From a virus, in IMG/VR virus record IMGVR_UViG_3300027749_002936, positions 1 through 34,879 of that record: a DNA stretch of 34,879 nt; one strand, 5' to 3'. Both the position numbers and the translations under genes were made by a program. Positions 1 through 13,500 of this stretch are shown one piece after another (the stretch's first letter is position 1; every line of letters begins with the position of its first letter). Below the pieces are notes generated by a model. It saw only the letters and a program-made list of their open reading frames with translations, did not search any database and was not told where the DNA came from.

Positions 1-1
1 A

Positions 2-124
2 GATTTTGTCTACAATAACAGCATAGCTATACCCGTTTGGGAAGATATGGCTGTTGAAGAAACAGACACTCTGCGTTTTATTTCTTCCCCAGACTATCTA
101 AAAAAAGGTTTTCTAATAGATTAA
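2..124 (+). CDS. 3' end of an unidentified gene (partial)
   Basis: An open frame enters from the left edge and ends in TAA at 122-124, giving 40 residues that finish with KKGFLID. It contains no in-frame stop and is mixed in composition, like a real C-terminus, but it has no motif I recognise and no function can be assigned. The gene is on the same strand as the porin that follows. The 110 bases between them hold the porin promoter and leader, so the two are probably not one transcription unit. Confidence 0.6.
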   Translation, partial: DFVYNNSIAIPVWEDMAVEETDTLRFISSPDYLKKGFLID

Positions 125-155
125 TATGCATATTTTTCTTTTGGAAAACTATTAT

Positions 156-184
156 TTGCTTAAATACTACTAGTACAGTAAAAT
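156..184 (+). promoter_or_regulatory. Porin promoter: sigma70-like, overlapping a T4-late-like motif
   Basis: TTGCTT (156-161) and TAAAAT (179-184) are separated by exactly 17 bases, a plausible sigma70 promoter. The spacer also contains CTTAAATACTACT (159-171), close to the T4 late promoter TATAAATACTATT. The porin could therefore be read early by host polymerase, late by phage-modified polymerase, or both. The late motif is about 64 bases from the start codon, farther than the roughly 20 bases seen at other late promoters here, which favours the sigma70 reading. Confidence 0.5.
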
Positions 185-193
185 GTGCTCAAG

Positions 194-211
194 ATCTTGC
201 ATCCGCAAGAT
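194..211 (+). promoter_or_regulatory. Hairpin in the porin 5' leader
   Basis: ATCTTGC (194-200) and GCAAGAT (205-211) form a perfect 7-bp stem with the tetraloop ATCC. The hairpin ends about ten bases before the AAAGGAAA ribosome-binding site at 221-228. It would sit near the 5' end of the transcript from the promoter at 156-184, where it could stabilise the message or affect translation. Its function is inferred from position only. Confidence 0.5.
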
Positions 212-234
212 TGATTAACAAAAGGAAATTAAAT

Positions 235-1116
235 ATGAAGAAAATCGCAATTGCGGCAATGATAGCCGCTGCATCAGTTGTAGCATCCGCACAGGTCACC
301 GTTTACGGTAAACTACGGGTCTACGAAGAATCAACTAAAGTTGGATCTGCAGACGCAGTGACAGCATTAACCAACGATACAAGTCGCTTGGGATTCAAAG
401 GCACTGAGGCACTAAGTGGCGGACTATCTGCTAACTTCACAATTGAAACTGGTATTGGCACAGATGCTCCAGCGGCAACTACACTAGGTGATAGAACTGC
501 TCTAGTAGGTGTATCAAATGCCATGGGTTCAGTTAGTCTTGGCCGTGATAAACATGCTATTGCACGTACACTTGATAACTATGACGCAATGGCTAATGTA
601 TATGGCTCTAGTGTAACTACTATCCATACTGCTCAAGGTTCACGTTTACAAAATGCACTGTTTGTTTCTGCAACAGTCATGCCTGGTTTATCTGTTAACT
701 ATCAAAATAGCAACAGCGAAGCAGCAGGTGTTACTAATGCACAAGCAGGTAGTATTGAATTCATTCGTGGTCCAATGGCTGCTACTGTAGCATATTTTGA
801 TAACGGTACGACAAGCACCACAACCATTGCTGGTGCAAGATATAGCATTGCTAAAACAGGTACTACCGTATTTGGTTTGTACTCAGATGACAAAGTTGTA
901 GGCGTAACATCAACTGGTAAAACAATTGGTGTTAGTCATCCAGTAGGTTCATTTGTGGCTCTTGCTAGCTATGGTGAAAAATCTGGTGCTAAGGCTTATG
1001 ACCTGGGTGCTACTTATAACCTAAGCAAGCGTACTATGATTCATGCTCGTTATGTCAAGGAAGATACAGCATCTACAACAACCAAATTTGGTTTAGGAAT
1101 GGAACACAATTTCTGA
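235..1116 (+). CDS. Outer-membrane porin (Gram-negative Porin_4 type), phage-borne
   Basis: A 293-residue general porin predicted to form a beta-barrel channel in the outer membrane. The ATG at 235 follows an AAAGGAAA ribosome-binding site and begins a clear signal peptide (MKK, hydrophobic stretch, ASA cleavage before Q20). A TTG at 211 is in frame but lies inside the leader hairpin. Family signatures of betaproteobacterial porins are present: VTVYGKLRVY directly after cleavage, SRLGFKGTEALSGGLSA, an ALVGVSNAMGSVSLGR segment, YDLGATYNLSKRT near the end, and a terminal Phe (EHNF), the usual signal for barrel insertion. It is somewhat shorter than the roughly 330-380 residues common in the family, perhaps with shortened loops. 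Arginine codons are mostly CGN, unlike the AGA-rich fibre genes downstream, which suggests host origin. It has its own promoter and terminator. The family is clear; the role in a phage (receptor masking, permeability change or metabolite uptake) is inference. Confidence 0.9.
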   Translation: MKKIAIAAMIAAASVVASAQVTVYGKLRVYEESTKVGSADAVTALTNDTSRLGFKGTEALSGGLSANFTIETGIGTDAPAATTLGDRTALVGVSNAMGSVSLGRDKHAIARTLDNYDAMANVYGSSVTTIHTAQGSRLQNALFVSATVMPGLSVNYQNSNSEAAGVTNAQAGSIEFIRGPMAATVAYFDNGTTSTTTIAGARYSIAKTGTTVFGLYSDDKVVGVTSTGKTIGVSHPVGSFVALASYGEKSGAKAYDLGATYNLSKRTMIHARYVKEDTASTTTKFGLGMEHNF

Positions 1117-1138
1117 TCCGAGTAGATTGATCTATCAA

Positions 1139-1162
1139 AAAAGGTAACTTAGGTTACCTTTT
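1139..1162 (+). terminator. Intrinsic terminator after the porin gene
   Basis: AAAAGGTAAC (1139-1148) pairs perfectly with GTTACCTTTT (1153-1162) around the loop TTAG, followed by CTTTTG. This is a typical rho-independent terminator 22 bases after the porin stop. Its T-rich tail runs directly into the -35 box of the next promoter at 1166. Confidence 0.85.
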
Positions 1163-1165
1163 CTT

Positions 1166-1194
1166 TTGACTTTATCTTAATTTTAGTCTATAAT
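1166..1194 (+). promoter_or_regulatory. Sigma70-type promoter for the small-gene cluster at 1219
   Basis: TTGACT (1166-1171), a 17-base spacer and TATAAT (1189-1194) make an almost perfect host-type promoter. The start codon of the first gene is at 1219, so the leader is short. The same TTGAC-N-17-TAnnAT layout appears at 17119, 24593, 26738 and 29041, suggesting a shared early class read by unmodified host polymerase. Confidence 0.85.
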
Positions 1195-1218
1195 TATAAT
1201 TTGATAGGATGCATCAAC

Positions 1219-1386
1219 ATGTATAAAATATTCAAATATGTTTCAATTATGCTCACTTTATTGTGTGGATTTATGATTTATGTACATTGGAATGATCACG
1301 AAGTATCAGCCTGGGTCATAGCTTTTACAGGATGGATTGATCAAGCCATTGACAGAGTTTTTAATAAGAAAGAAGATTTGATATGA
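1219..1386 (+). CDS. Small membrane protein, hypothetical
   Basis: A 55-residue protein starting at the ATG at 1219, preceded by AGGAT (1205-1209) eight bases upstream. A TTG at 1201 is in frame but lies at or before the expected transcript start. Residues about 5-23 form a hydrophobic segment consistent with one transmembrane helix, and residues about 30-46 are amphipathic. The C-terminus is charged (NKKEDLI). I do not recognise a family. It is first in an early cluster and overlaps the next gene by ATGA at 1383-1386, implying coupled translation. Small early membrane proteins of phages often act on the host envelope or exclude other phages, but nothing here proves that. Confidence 0.7.
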   Translation: MYKIFKYVSIMLTLLCGFMIYVHWNDHEVSAWVIAFTGWIDQAIDRVFNKKEDLI

Positions 1387-1622
1387 GCAAATATAAAAGT
1401 GTATATACAGAAGTTGAAGTAGAAGTTGATCTGACAGATTTTGATACTGAAGATTTACTTGAAGAATTAGAAGATCGTGGAGCATTATCTTCGCGCACCG
1501 GCCCAGGGCCATATGATAGTAAAGAACTAGTAGAACAAATTTGGATGCTTCGCCGAAACGGTAAAGATTACCAACAGATTTTAGATAATTTGATTTATCA
1601 AGTCACCGGTCGTATAGTATGA
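1383..1622 (+). CDS. Small acidic phage protein, hypothetical
   Basis: A 79-residue protein, second in the early cluster, with its ATG overlapping the previous stop (ATGA). The N-terminal half is strikingly acidic: EVEVEVDLTDFDTEDLLEEL spans about residues 11-30. The C-terminal half is more balanced and probably helical (ELVEQIWMLRRNGKDYQQIL). It resembles a type of small acidic protein common in phages whose function is unknown to me. An acidic surface could mimic DNA or bind a host protein; that is speculation. It overlaps the following gene by ATGA at 1619-1622. Confidence 0.75.
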   Translation: MSKYKSVYTEVEVEVDLTDFDTEDLLEELEDRGALSSRTGPGPYDSKELVEQIWMLRRNGKDYQQILDNLIYQVTGRIV

Positions 1623-1825
1623 CCACCCCTGAATACAAAAAACTTAAACGAGACATTTCTCGTAAAGTTAAATTGGCCAACAAATATCACAAAGAAGTGG
1701 TAGAATTACTTGCTCAATGCCCGCACGAAGAACTTGCACCCAAACATGCCACAGTAAATGGGCAATTAGAGAAGTGGCAAGAGTGCAAAATATGCAGTAA
1801 AAAGATGTATTTGCCCAAAAAGTAA
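1619..1825 (+). CDS. Small protein with a possible zinc-binding CxH...CxxC motif
   Basis: A 68-residue basic protein, last in the early cluster. The N-terminal half is rich in lysine and probably helical. The C-terminal half has CPH at about residues 34-36 and CKIC at about 56-59, a CxH-x(n)-CxxC arrangement able to hold one zinc ion. This suggests a small zinc ribbon or finger, possibly contacting nucleic acid or a host protein. No family is recognised. Translation is probably coupled to the upstream gene through the ATGA overlap, and a hairpin follows at 1836-1856. Confidence 0.7.
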   Translation: MTTPEYKKLKRDISRKVKLANKYHKEVVELLAQCPHEELAPKHATVNGQLEKWQECKICSKKMYLPKK

Positions 1826-1835
1826 TAATTTTTAT

Positions 1836-1856
1836 TATAGGTTGATTTAACCTATA
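1836..1856 (+). terminator. Hairpin at the end of the small-gene cluster, possible terminator
   Basis: TATAGGTT (1836-1843) and AACCTATA (1849-1856) form a perfect 8-bp stem with loop GATTT, 10 bases after the stop at 1825. No T-tract follows on the plus strand, so it would be a weak intrinsic terminator or an mRNA-end stabiliser. Confidence 0.5.
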
Positions 1857-1860
1857 TGCC

Positions 1861-1893
1861 AAGATCCATAAATATAACAATATTGAGGATCTT
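1861..1893 (+). promoter_or_regulatory. T4-like late promoter inside an inverted repeat
   Basis: CATAAATATA (1867-1876) matches the T4 late promoter core TATAAATA and lies about 21 bases before the ATG of the first fibre gene. It is framed by AAGATCC (1861-1867) and GGATCTT (1887-1893), perfect 7-base inverted arms with a 19-base loop. The right arm overlaps the GAGGA ribosome-binding site (1885-1889). The late-promoter call relies on the repeated motif across this window; a role for the repeat is inference. Confidence 0.7.
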
Positions 1894-1896
1894 ATT

Positions 1897-5438
<3,542 letters not shown>

Positions 5439-5439
<1 letters not shown>

Positions 5440-6023
5440 TGCCTAAAATGAATCATCACGGCTTATGGAATGGAGCTGCTGGAATTTCAACAATTCCCAC
5501 TGGCCCCGGTATTACTCCTATTGTATATACTTCTGAATGGTTGGTTGCAACTTATACATTCACCGACGGGCAAGACTTGGATACAAGAACAAAAATAACA
5601 AGTCCTGCAATAATGACAGATTATGTAGGGTGGGGAAGAGCTGGTAGCTCAGGCGGTGTGCTAACTTGGGGCGGAGATAACACAGGGCGTGGGTTAGAGG
5701 CTGTTGCAATTGATGTAGCATTGTTTAAAAATACATACGGTGCTACTAAAAATACTTTAATTGTAGATTTTAGATGTTTTTGGTATGCAATAGTTGGTAC
5801 TGCGCAGGTCTCATTGAGTTTGGTTTTATACAAAGGCGGCGCTTTAGTAAAATCTGGGTATGGATGGACTAATCCCACTGCTGCACAATCAAAAAATGTA
5901 GTATCAACGTCCAAAACAATAACTTTAAGAACACAAGATGCTAACACCAACGGAACTGGACTAGCTAGATTAACTTACAACGTATTTAACGGAGTTGGTT
6001 GGCTGGATACCAATATTGTATAA
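5439..6023 (+). CDS. Probable virion protein following the collagen-like fibre
   Basis: A 194-residue protein whose ATG overlaps the fibre stop (TAATG at 5437-5441). It has no signal peptide, membrane segment or collagen triplets. The sequence is rich in Gly, Thr and aromatic residues with alternating hydrophobic stretches (LIVDFRCFWYAIV, VSLSLVLYKGG), typical of a beta-sandwich. I recognise no family. Tight coupling to the fibre gene and position among adhesins suggest a fibre tip, a capping protein or a second fibre subunit. Confidence 0.75.
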
Positions 6024-6025
6024 CC

Positions 6026-6037
6026 GATAAATATAAG
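6026..6037 (+). promoter_or_regulatory. T4-like late promoter for the second fibre gene
   Basis: GATAAATATAAG lies three bases after the preceding stop and 17 bases before the ATG at 6054. It shares the ATAAATATA core with the motifs at 1867 and 17588, supporting a late-promoter assignment. Confidence 0.65.
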
Positions 6038-6053
6038 TAAATTGGAGAAAAAG

Positions 6054-7004
6054 ATGCCTATATTTACAGATCAACTTATAACCAGCAATACTCAACCTGC
6101 ACAAACTACTACTAGTGGTGCATTACAGATTGCCGGCGGTGCCGGCATAGCTGGTACTTTGATAGCTAAAAGAATGTATACTGTAGACGGATTATTTTGG
6201 TTTGGTAATTCTGCTGCATTTGGTAGCACTACTACTAGAAATACCGGCTTAATTAGTCCCCAAGGTGCAACCGGACCACAAGGACCACCAGGTGCTACTG
6301 GTGCAATGGGGGCTACTGGGGCATCTGGTAAAGGCGGACAGGATGGTGTGCCGGGCACCACTGGTGCAACTGGTGCAGCGGGTGCAACTGGTGCAATAGG
6401 GGCCACTGGCTTAACTGGAGCAACCGGGCCAGCAAATAAAGCTGGTGCAACGGGTCCAAAAGGTGCAACCGGTGCGGCAGGATTTGCTGCTAAAATTGGA
6501 GCAACTGGTGATGTTGGCCCGCAAGGTCAGATGGGATCAACAGGCCCAATTGGCGAAACAGGACCACAGGGCGACACTGGCGATCCGGGTGGTGCAACTG
6601 GTGATACCGGTGATACAGGATACTGGACTTACAGCGAAGTAACAAGAAAATATGTTGCTGTTGGTGGAGAACTCACGTTAACGTTTAATACTGATTATTG
6701 TAATTATTACATAAACGGGTTAACAAGCGATTTAACTCCAAAATTTATGGCACTCCCGCCGTTAAACTCGGGATTAGGGCTCTCGTATGGCCAGACTCTT
6801 GTATTTGTACTATCAGTACAACAAAGTGCGAGCCCGCACACTATTTCTAATATAAAAATAGGAACAGCTACACAAACAATTAAATGGTTAAATAACACGC
6901 CGCCCGTTGGCGATGCTAATAGATTAGATGTGTTTAGTTTCTGTTGCCTACAACTTACTGCACAAACCTGGGTAGTAACCGGACAATGCGCTACATACGG
7001 ATAA
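6054..7004 (+). CDS. Collagen-like tail fibre protein
   Basis: A 316-residue fibre. The ATG at 6054 is chosen over an upstream TTG (6042) because the GGAGAAA ribosome-binding site overlaps that TTG. Residues 1-70 contain GALQIAGGAGIAGTL, a motif common at the N-terminus of structural proteins in T4-like phages (GAL-x-x-x-GG-x-G-I-x-G). Residues about 70-185 are Gly-X-Y triplets dominated by GATG. The last 130 residues form a non-collagenous beta domain (TYSEVTRKYVAVGGELTLTF onward, ending QTWVVTGQCATYG), probably the trimer tip. It is followed after three bases by the tail-collar adhesin, suggesting joint expression and possibly joint assembly. Confidence 0.87.
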   Translation: MPIFTDQLITSNTQPAQTTTSGALQIAGGAGIAGTLIAKRMYTVDGLFWFGNSAAFGSTTTRNTGLISPQGATGPQGPPGATGAMGATGASGKGGQDGVPGTTGATGAAGATGAIGATGLTGATGPANKAGATGPKGATGAAGFAAKIGATGDVGPQGQMGSTGPIGETGPQGDTGDPGGATGDTGDTGYWTYSEVTRKYVAVGGELTLTFNTDYCNYYINGLTSDLTPKFMALPPLNSGLGLSYGQTLVFVLSVQQSASPHTISNIKIGTATQTIKWLNNTPPVGDANRLDVFSFCCLQLTAQTWVVTGQCATYG

Positions 7005-7007
7005 AAT

Positions 7008-8261
7008 ATGCCATTTCAAACTAGTCAAGCATATTATTACAGGCAAGGTAATTGTCCATATCAGGTTGTTATTCCTAAAGATGTGGTTGTACCATTTTTA
7101 GGCAATATTACTCCTACTATCTCAGATCTAGGGTGGAATAGGTATTCCAATGCCGACCAGTATTATCTTGCATCTACCACTACGCAGTCAGAAATTGGTA
7201 AAACTACTAGAGAAATACCAAACGAAGTATATTTAGACTTTGCAACTGGTAATGCAGGTGAGCATAGTGGTGATAGTACTTTTCCAACCCTTGCTACTTA
7301 TTCAAAAGAAAAAAATCAATTTGCTACTTTAATGAATAACATTGCCGGTAGTCATACACATAATGTTAGCTTTGGTTTAGCGCAGAGTAGATTACCAAAA
7401 ATATCAATGACTACTCAGAATGTCACTTACATAAGGGCCACTAAAAGAATTAAACGCTTGCCCGAAGGAGTATTAATATTTAAAGAAACCAGCGAACTAC
7501 AATTGCAAAGACACGAGGCGCCATCAGGAGCAGGATGTTATATAGTTGGACAAGGTACCGGAAATGTTGCAATAATACCAGGTAACAATGTGCAAGCATT
7601 AAATACTGCTACTGGAACAATTGGCGCTGGGCATGTACACAGTGGTCAAGGCGGATACGATTATGCCACCGGCGGCGTTGGATATAATTATGGTTATGCA
7701 GGCGAACATAGTCATATAGTTGGTGCTACACATACACAGACTTCCATTGGCAGTAAAACAAAATATCCATATCAAGGTGGTCTGATACTAAATGCTTGGC
7801 GAGTGCTTCAAGCAAGATTATGTCCCATAGATACTGTGGTGATGTACGTTGGAAATATATTAGAACTGCCAGAAGATTGGTATTTATGTGATGGTAAGAA
7901 TGGAACCATAAACGTAGGAGAAAATGTAATAGGATTTGCAGGTGGGTCAAGCTGGATGACGCCGCAGACGGCAAATTCATATTTACAAGTTAATATTCTT
8001 GGAGCAGGCGGGACAGGAATAACTGCACCCCGATTCCCCAACGATCCTTACGTAGGAACAGGCGCAGCAGGACACAATCATAATAACGGAGAGTCGGGCT
8101 CGGGATTAGCTGGCGCAAATCATAGTAATTATAGTTGGAATCATACCCATACGTTATCCGGTAGTGTCCAATCTTTTCATCCAGCAACATATAAATTTGC
8201 ATTTATACAATATAAAGGCAAATTGTATGGTAACGGAGCAAAATACGGCGCTGGAACTTAA
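7008..8261 (+). CDS. Tail-collar (gp12-like) receptor-binding adhesin
   Basis: A 417-residue protein with hallmarks of phage tail-collar and short-tail-fibre tips. The segment after residue 260 (PIDTVVMYVGNILELPEDWY, then LCDG) matches the collar pattern in which a hydrophobic strand is followed by P-x-x-W-x-L-C-D-G. Histidine pairs of the H-x-H type, which hold metal ions along the trimer axis of T4 gp12, occur repeatedly: H116/H118, H209/H211, H234/H236, H356/H358 and H379/H381. Their distribution on either side of the collar motif suggests two tandem metal-binding knots. This protein probably makes irreversible contact with the host surface. It is encoded between the second fibre and a fibre-assembly chaperone. 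Confidence 0.82.
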   Translation: MPFQTSQAYYYRQGNCPYQVVIPKDVVVPFLGNITPTISDLGWNRYSNADQYYLASTTTQSEIGKTTREIPNEVYLDFATGNAGEHSGDSTFPTLATYSKEKNQFATLMNNIAGSHTHNVSFGLAQSRLPKISMTTQNVTYIRATKRIKRLPEGVLIFKETSELQLQRHEAPSGAGCYIVGQGTGNVAIIPGNNVQALNTATGTIGAGHVHSGQGGYDYATGGVGYNYGYAGEHSHIVGATHTQTSIGSKTKYPYQGGLILNAWRVLQARLCPIDTVVMYVGNILELPEDWYLCDGKNGTINVGENVIGFAGGSSWMTPQTANSYLQVNILGAGGTGITAPRFPNDPYVGTGAAGHNHNNGESGSGLAGANHSNYSWNHTHTLSGSVQSFHPATYKFAFIQYKGKLYGNGAKYGAGT

Positions 8262-8283
8262 ATACAATAAAGGAAAACTTTAA

Positions 8284-8814
8284 ATGATCGATTATACATT
8301 TATAAGCATGGATTTTTATAACGAAAATTTTACTATTAAAATTGAAGAAAATCATGGTTATTGGGACAACGCAGACGAGTTTATAACTGCTACTAACTTT
8401 CCTTTTGAGGAAACAGTAAGAATATTAGGGTTTGAACCACAACGAAATATATTTCATATTGAACGACCTGGCGGGATAAACGACGTAGATGAATCATCAA
8501 TTGAAATAAATTGGCTTAAGAATAACTTAACTGCACTGTCTAATGCAGCTAAAATTAGAGCTGAAAAAATCAAATTTGTAATTACTCTAGAAATGGAGAG
8601 AGATAGCAGATTAACAGGGAGCGATTGGGTTGTTTTACGACACAATGAAGAATCTATATTAGGGATGCCAAGAACATTGACAACCGATCAAATCAAAGAT
8701 GTATTAAACTATAGACAACAACTCAGAGACATGACTAAAACGTATGATCCTAAGATTCCGACTAACGAAGTATCGTGGCCAATGAATCCGATGAGATTAT
8801 TTAATAACAACTAA
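8284..8814 (+). CDS. Tail fibre assembly chaperone-like protein
   Basis: A 176-residue protein with a good AAAGGAAAA ribosome-binding site before the ATG at 8284. The C-terminal third carries the signature of phage tail-assembly chaperones: a basic/acidic run followed by SDWVVLRH, then LNYRQQLRDM and a final SWPMNP (SDW ... YRQxLRD ... WP). The N-terminal part is probably a separate adaptor (ATNFPFEETVRILGF). Members of this family help fold or trimerise tail fibres and are usually encoded next to the fibre they serve, which fits its position between a tail-collar adhesin and a collagen-like fibre. It is not expected to remain in the virion. Confidence 0.82.
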   Translation: MIDYTFISMDFYNENFTIKIEENHGYWDNADEFITATNFPFEETVRILGFEPQRNIFHIERPGGINDVDESSIEINWLKNNLTALSNAAKIRAEKIKFVITLEMERDSRLTGSDWVVLRHNEESILGMPRTLTTDQIKDVLNYRQQLRDMTKTYDPKIPTNEVSWPMNPMRLFNNN

Positions 8815-8833
8815 AAATTAAAGGAAATTCATT

Positions 8834-10579
<1,746 letters not shown>

Positions 10580-10580
10580 T

Positions 10581-13500
10581 ATGGAAATACTGTCAACCGA
10601 CCCTGTATCTGGCGAATTAATGGAATGTGTAGTTACATTGAAATCAATGGAACTACTAGAGTCATTTTATAATGATATGGAAACGCCCGGAGGGGATTTA
10701 TACATCCCCGATAGGCAAGTTCCAGTGTATATGCGCAGACCTCTAAGCGTAAATACCCATTATATGTTGAGTATTGAAGAAATTAATTCTCTGAGATCGG
10801 ACCCCAGGGTCGTGGCAGTCAATCCAGCAAAATTAATTCGTCAAAGTAAAAAATTAACTGGGGTAAGAACAGGAGTAACAGATAACGGTTCATTCTATGA
10901 CAAACGTAATTATATACAACCAATTGATAAGTTATCAACAAATTGGGCCTTACTGAGATGTACATTAGGAACACAATTAGCAAATTGGGGTGACGAGAAT
11001 CCAGCAGAGGGTGTAGTTGGAACCGTTGGCTACACAGGTAGCCAAGGTAGTGCATCATCTTACGCCGCACTGTCTTTTACCGGCCCGGGTCCTGGATTGA
11101 ATTCACAATTTTTAAAATTGCCTGCATCGTCTAATTTTGCAGTAGGTAATCAAAACTGGTGTATAGAATGTTGGTTTAGACAAACAGTAACAAGAACCTC
11201 GTATGCTCAGATTATAGGAATGAGATCAGTTGAATGGCAATATTGTCCAATTGCTATAGGAACAACGTCCGGAAAATTAACAGTAGCTTCTTCAAGAACT
11301 GGCTCGGAGTGGGATATTGCAGGCACTGGCCTCACTGGCAACGATGGGCCATCTGGTGTGGTAACATCAATTGATAACAACCAATGGTATCATGTTGCAG
11401 CAGTTAGAAATGGAAACTTTTTAGATGTTTATGTAAATGGAACATCATTGTGGAGGAAAAATATTGGAGCAATAACCTACACACAAACTCTAGTACCATT
11501 TTGTGTTGGTGGCAGTGACTATTATGTATACCCACCCACAGGTGGGAGCGATCCCTTTATAGGTCAAATAACCAATGTCAGAGTTACCAAGGGCGATCCA
11601 GTATATACTGGAAATTTTGCTGTACCAACTACACCATTAAATGCTGTTACAGGTACGGTATTACTAATTAAAGACTCTATTACAGATTTAGCAAGTGGTG
11701 CTGCTATTACTAATCGAAATAATGTAACGTTACTTACAGTTAGTCCTGGTCCATTCTCGCCTAGTATTATTACTACACTAGATCCGGCCAATCCAGTGCT
11801 GATAGAGCCCACTGGACAAAACGTTGATGTTATCATAGTAGATGGTATGTGCGGGGTTCCGAATCACCCCGAATTTGCTCATGTGCATGACGGAACAGGA
11901 GGCTCTAGATATGTTCAATTTGATTGGCATAGTCTAAATACTGTCGCATCAAGTTTAGATGACGACAGTGCCACTTTATTAACAGGATCTTATTCGTATG
12001 CAAAGGCAACTAATGCATCAAATGCCAACCACGGCGCACATACCGCAGGAACCGTAGCAGGTAATAGTCAAGGATGGGCAGTTAATGCTAATATCTATCA
12101 AATTGATCCTGTATCAAATACCATTGATCCATTGATCATATGGGACTACATTAGAGCATTTCACAAAACCAAACCAATAAATCCGGCAACCGGACTCCGT
12201 AACCCTACAATATGTAATTGTAGTTATGGTAGTACTTTGACACATAACAATCCGCCAAATCCAGATGGCATAGGTCCTATTGTCCAAGGAACATGGAGAG
12301 GTGGTAGGATTGGCACTTATAGTCAAAATATACCATTAACTCATGCACAATTAACAAATTTAGGTATATACTCAAATCTCGCCGATCCGGACGGCACAGC
12401 AACTATACCCATATTATGGTCCGACGAAGAAGCAGATATAAGTCAAGCTATTGCCGATGGTATAATTGTTGTTGGTGCTGCTGGAAATGAAAGTCAATAT
12501 ATTGACAAGCTCGGCGGATCAGATTACAATAATTCTTACTATTTCAGATACACAGGCGGGGCATCGCCGGTTGCAGTTCAATTTAATTATAACAGAGGAT
12601 TTGCACCGGGTGCAGTACAAGGTGCAATTTGTGTTGGTGCAGTTGATGCAAACAAGTTAGAACGCAAAGCCTACTATAGTAATACAGGACCCAGAATTGA
12701 TGTTTTTGCACCAGGCACTTGGATTATGAGTTCAGTGGCTGATGCCAGCGGCGAAGGGTTTGGTACAATTCAAGACCCACGGTCTAACAGTTATTATATG
12801 GGAAAAAGTATAGGTACCAGTATGGCAACGCCTCAGGTTACAGGAGTGTTGGCATGTGTTTTACAAAAATATCCAAGAATGAGTCCGGCAAAGGCATTGC
12901 AGTATATAAATTATTACAGTAAGACTGGTCAACTGTTTAGCCCAACTGTTGGTACTAGTCCAAGTTGGGTAGCAGATCAATATCATCTACTAGGTGCAAA
13001 TAATAGATATTTGTTTATGCCCAACGAAAGACCACTAACTGGTATGGCGTATCCCAAGAAAAACTATTGGGTCAGAATCAATGGCGAGAGTACATCCACT
13101 GTTGTTACCCCGCCAGGCAGTTTGGTATTCAATGAATTTCAAGCAAATGTAAATGCACTCAGTATAACCCAAAATTATCTGACAGTTACTAATTATGCTC
13201 AACCGATTGAGTTTCATGACATACGAAACTTTGGAAATGGGTGGACTGTTGAGTCATGGGTAAATATATTCACCAATGACGGAAGTCCTAGAACTCTATT
13301 GAGCACCTGTGGTAATATACTCGGAGCTGGTACAAACATAAGTGTTGGAGCAGGTGGAAAAGTTATTGTAGATTTGTATAATGGAGTAGGTAATATTCTA
13401 AATAAAAACAATAGACTGATGCGAATTACCACAGTACCAGAAAATGTACCCATAGCAGCAGATAGATTGCCAAAGCCCAGAGAATGGTTTCATTTATTAA

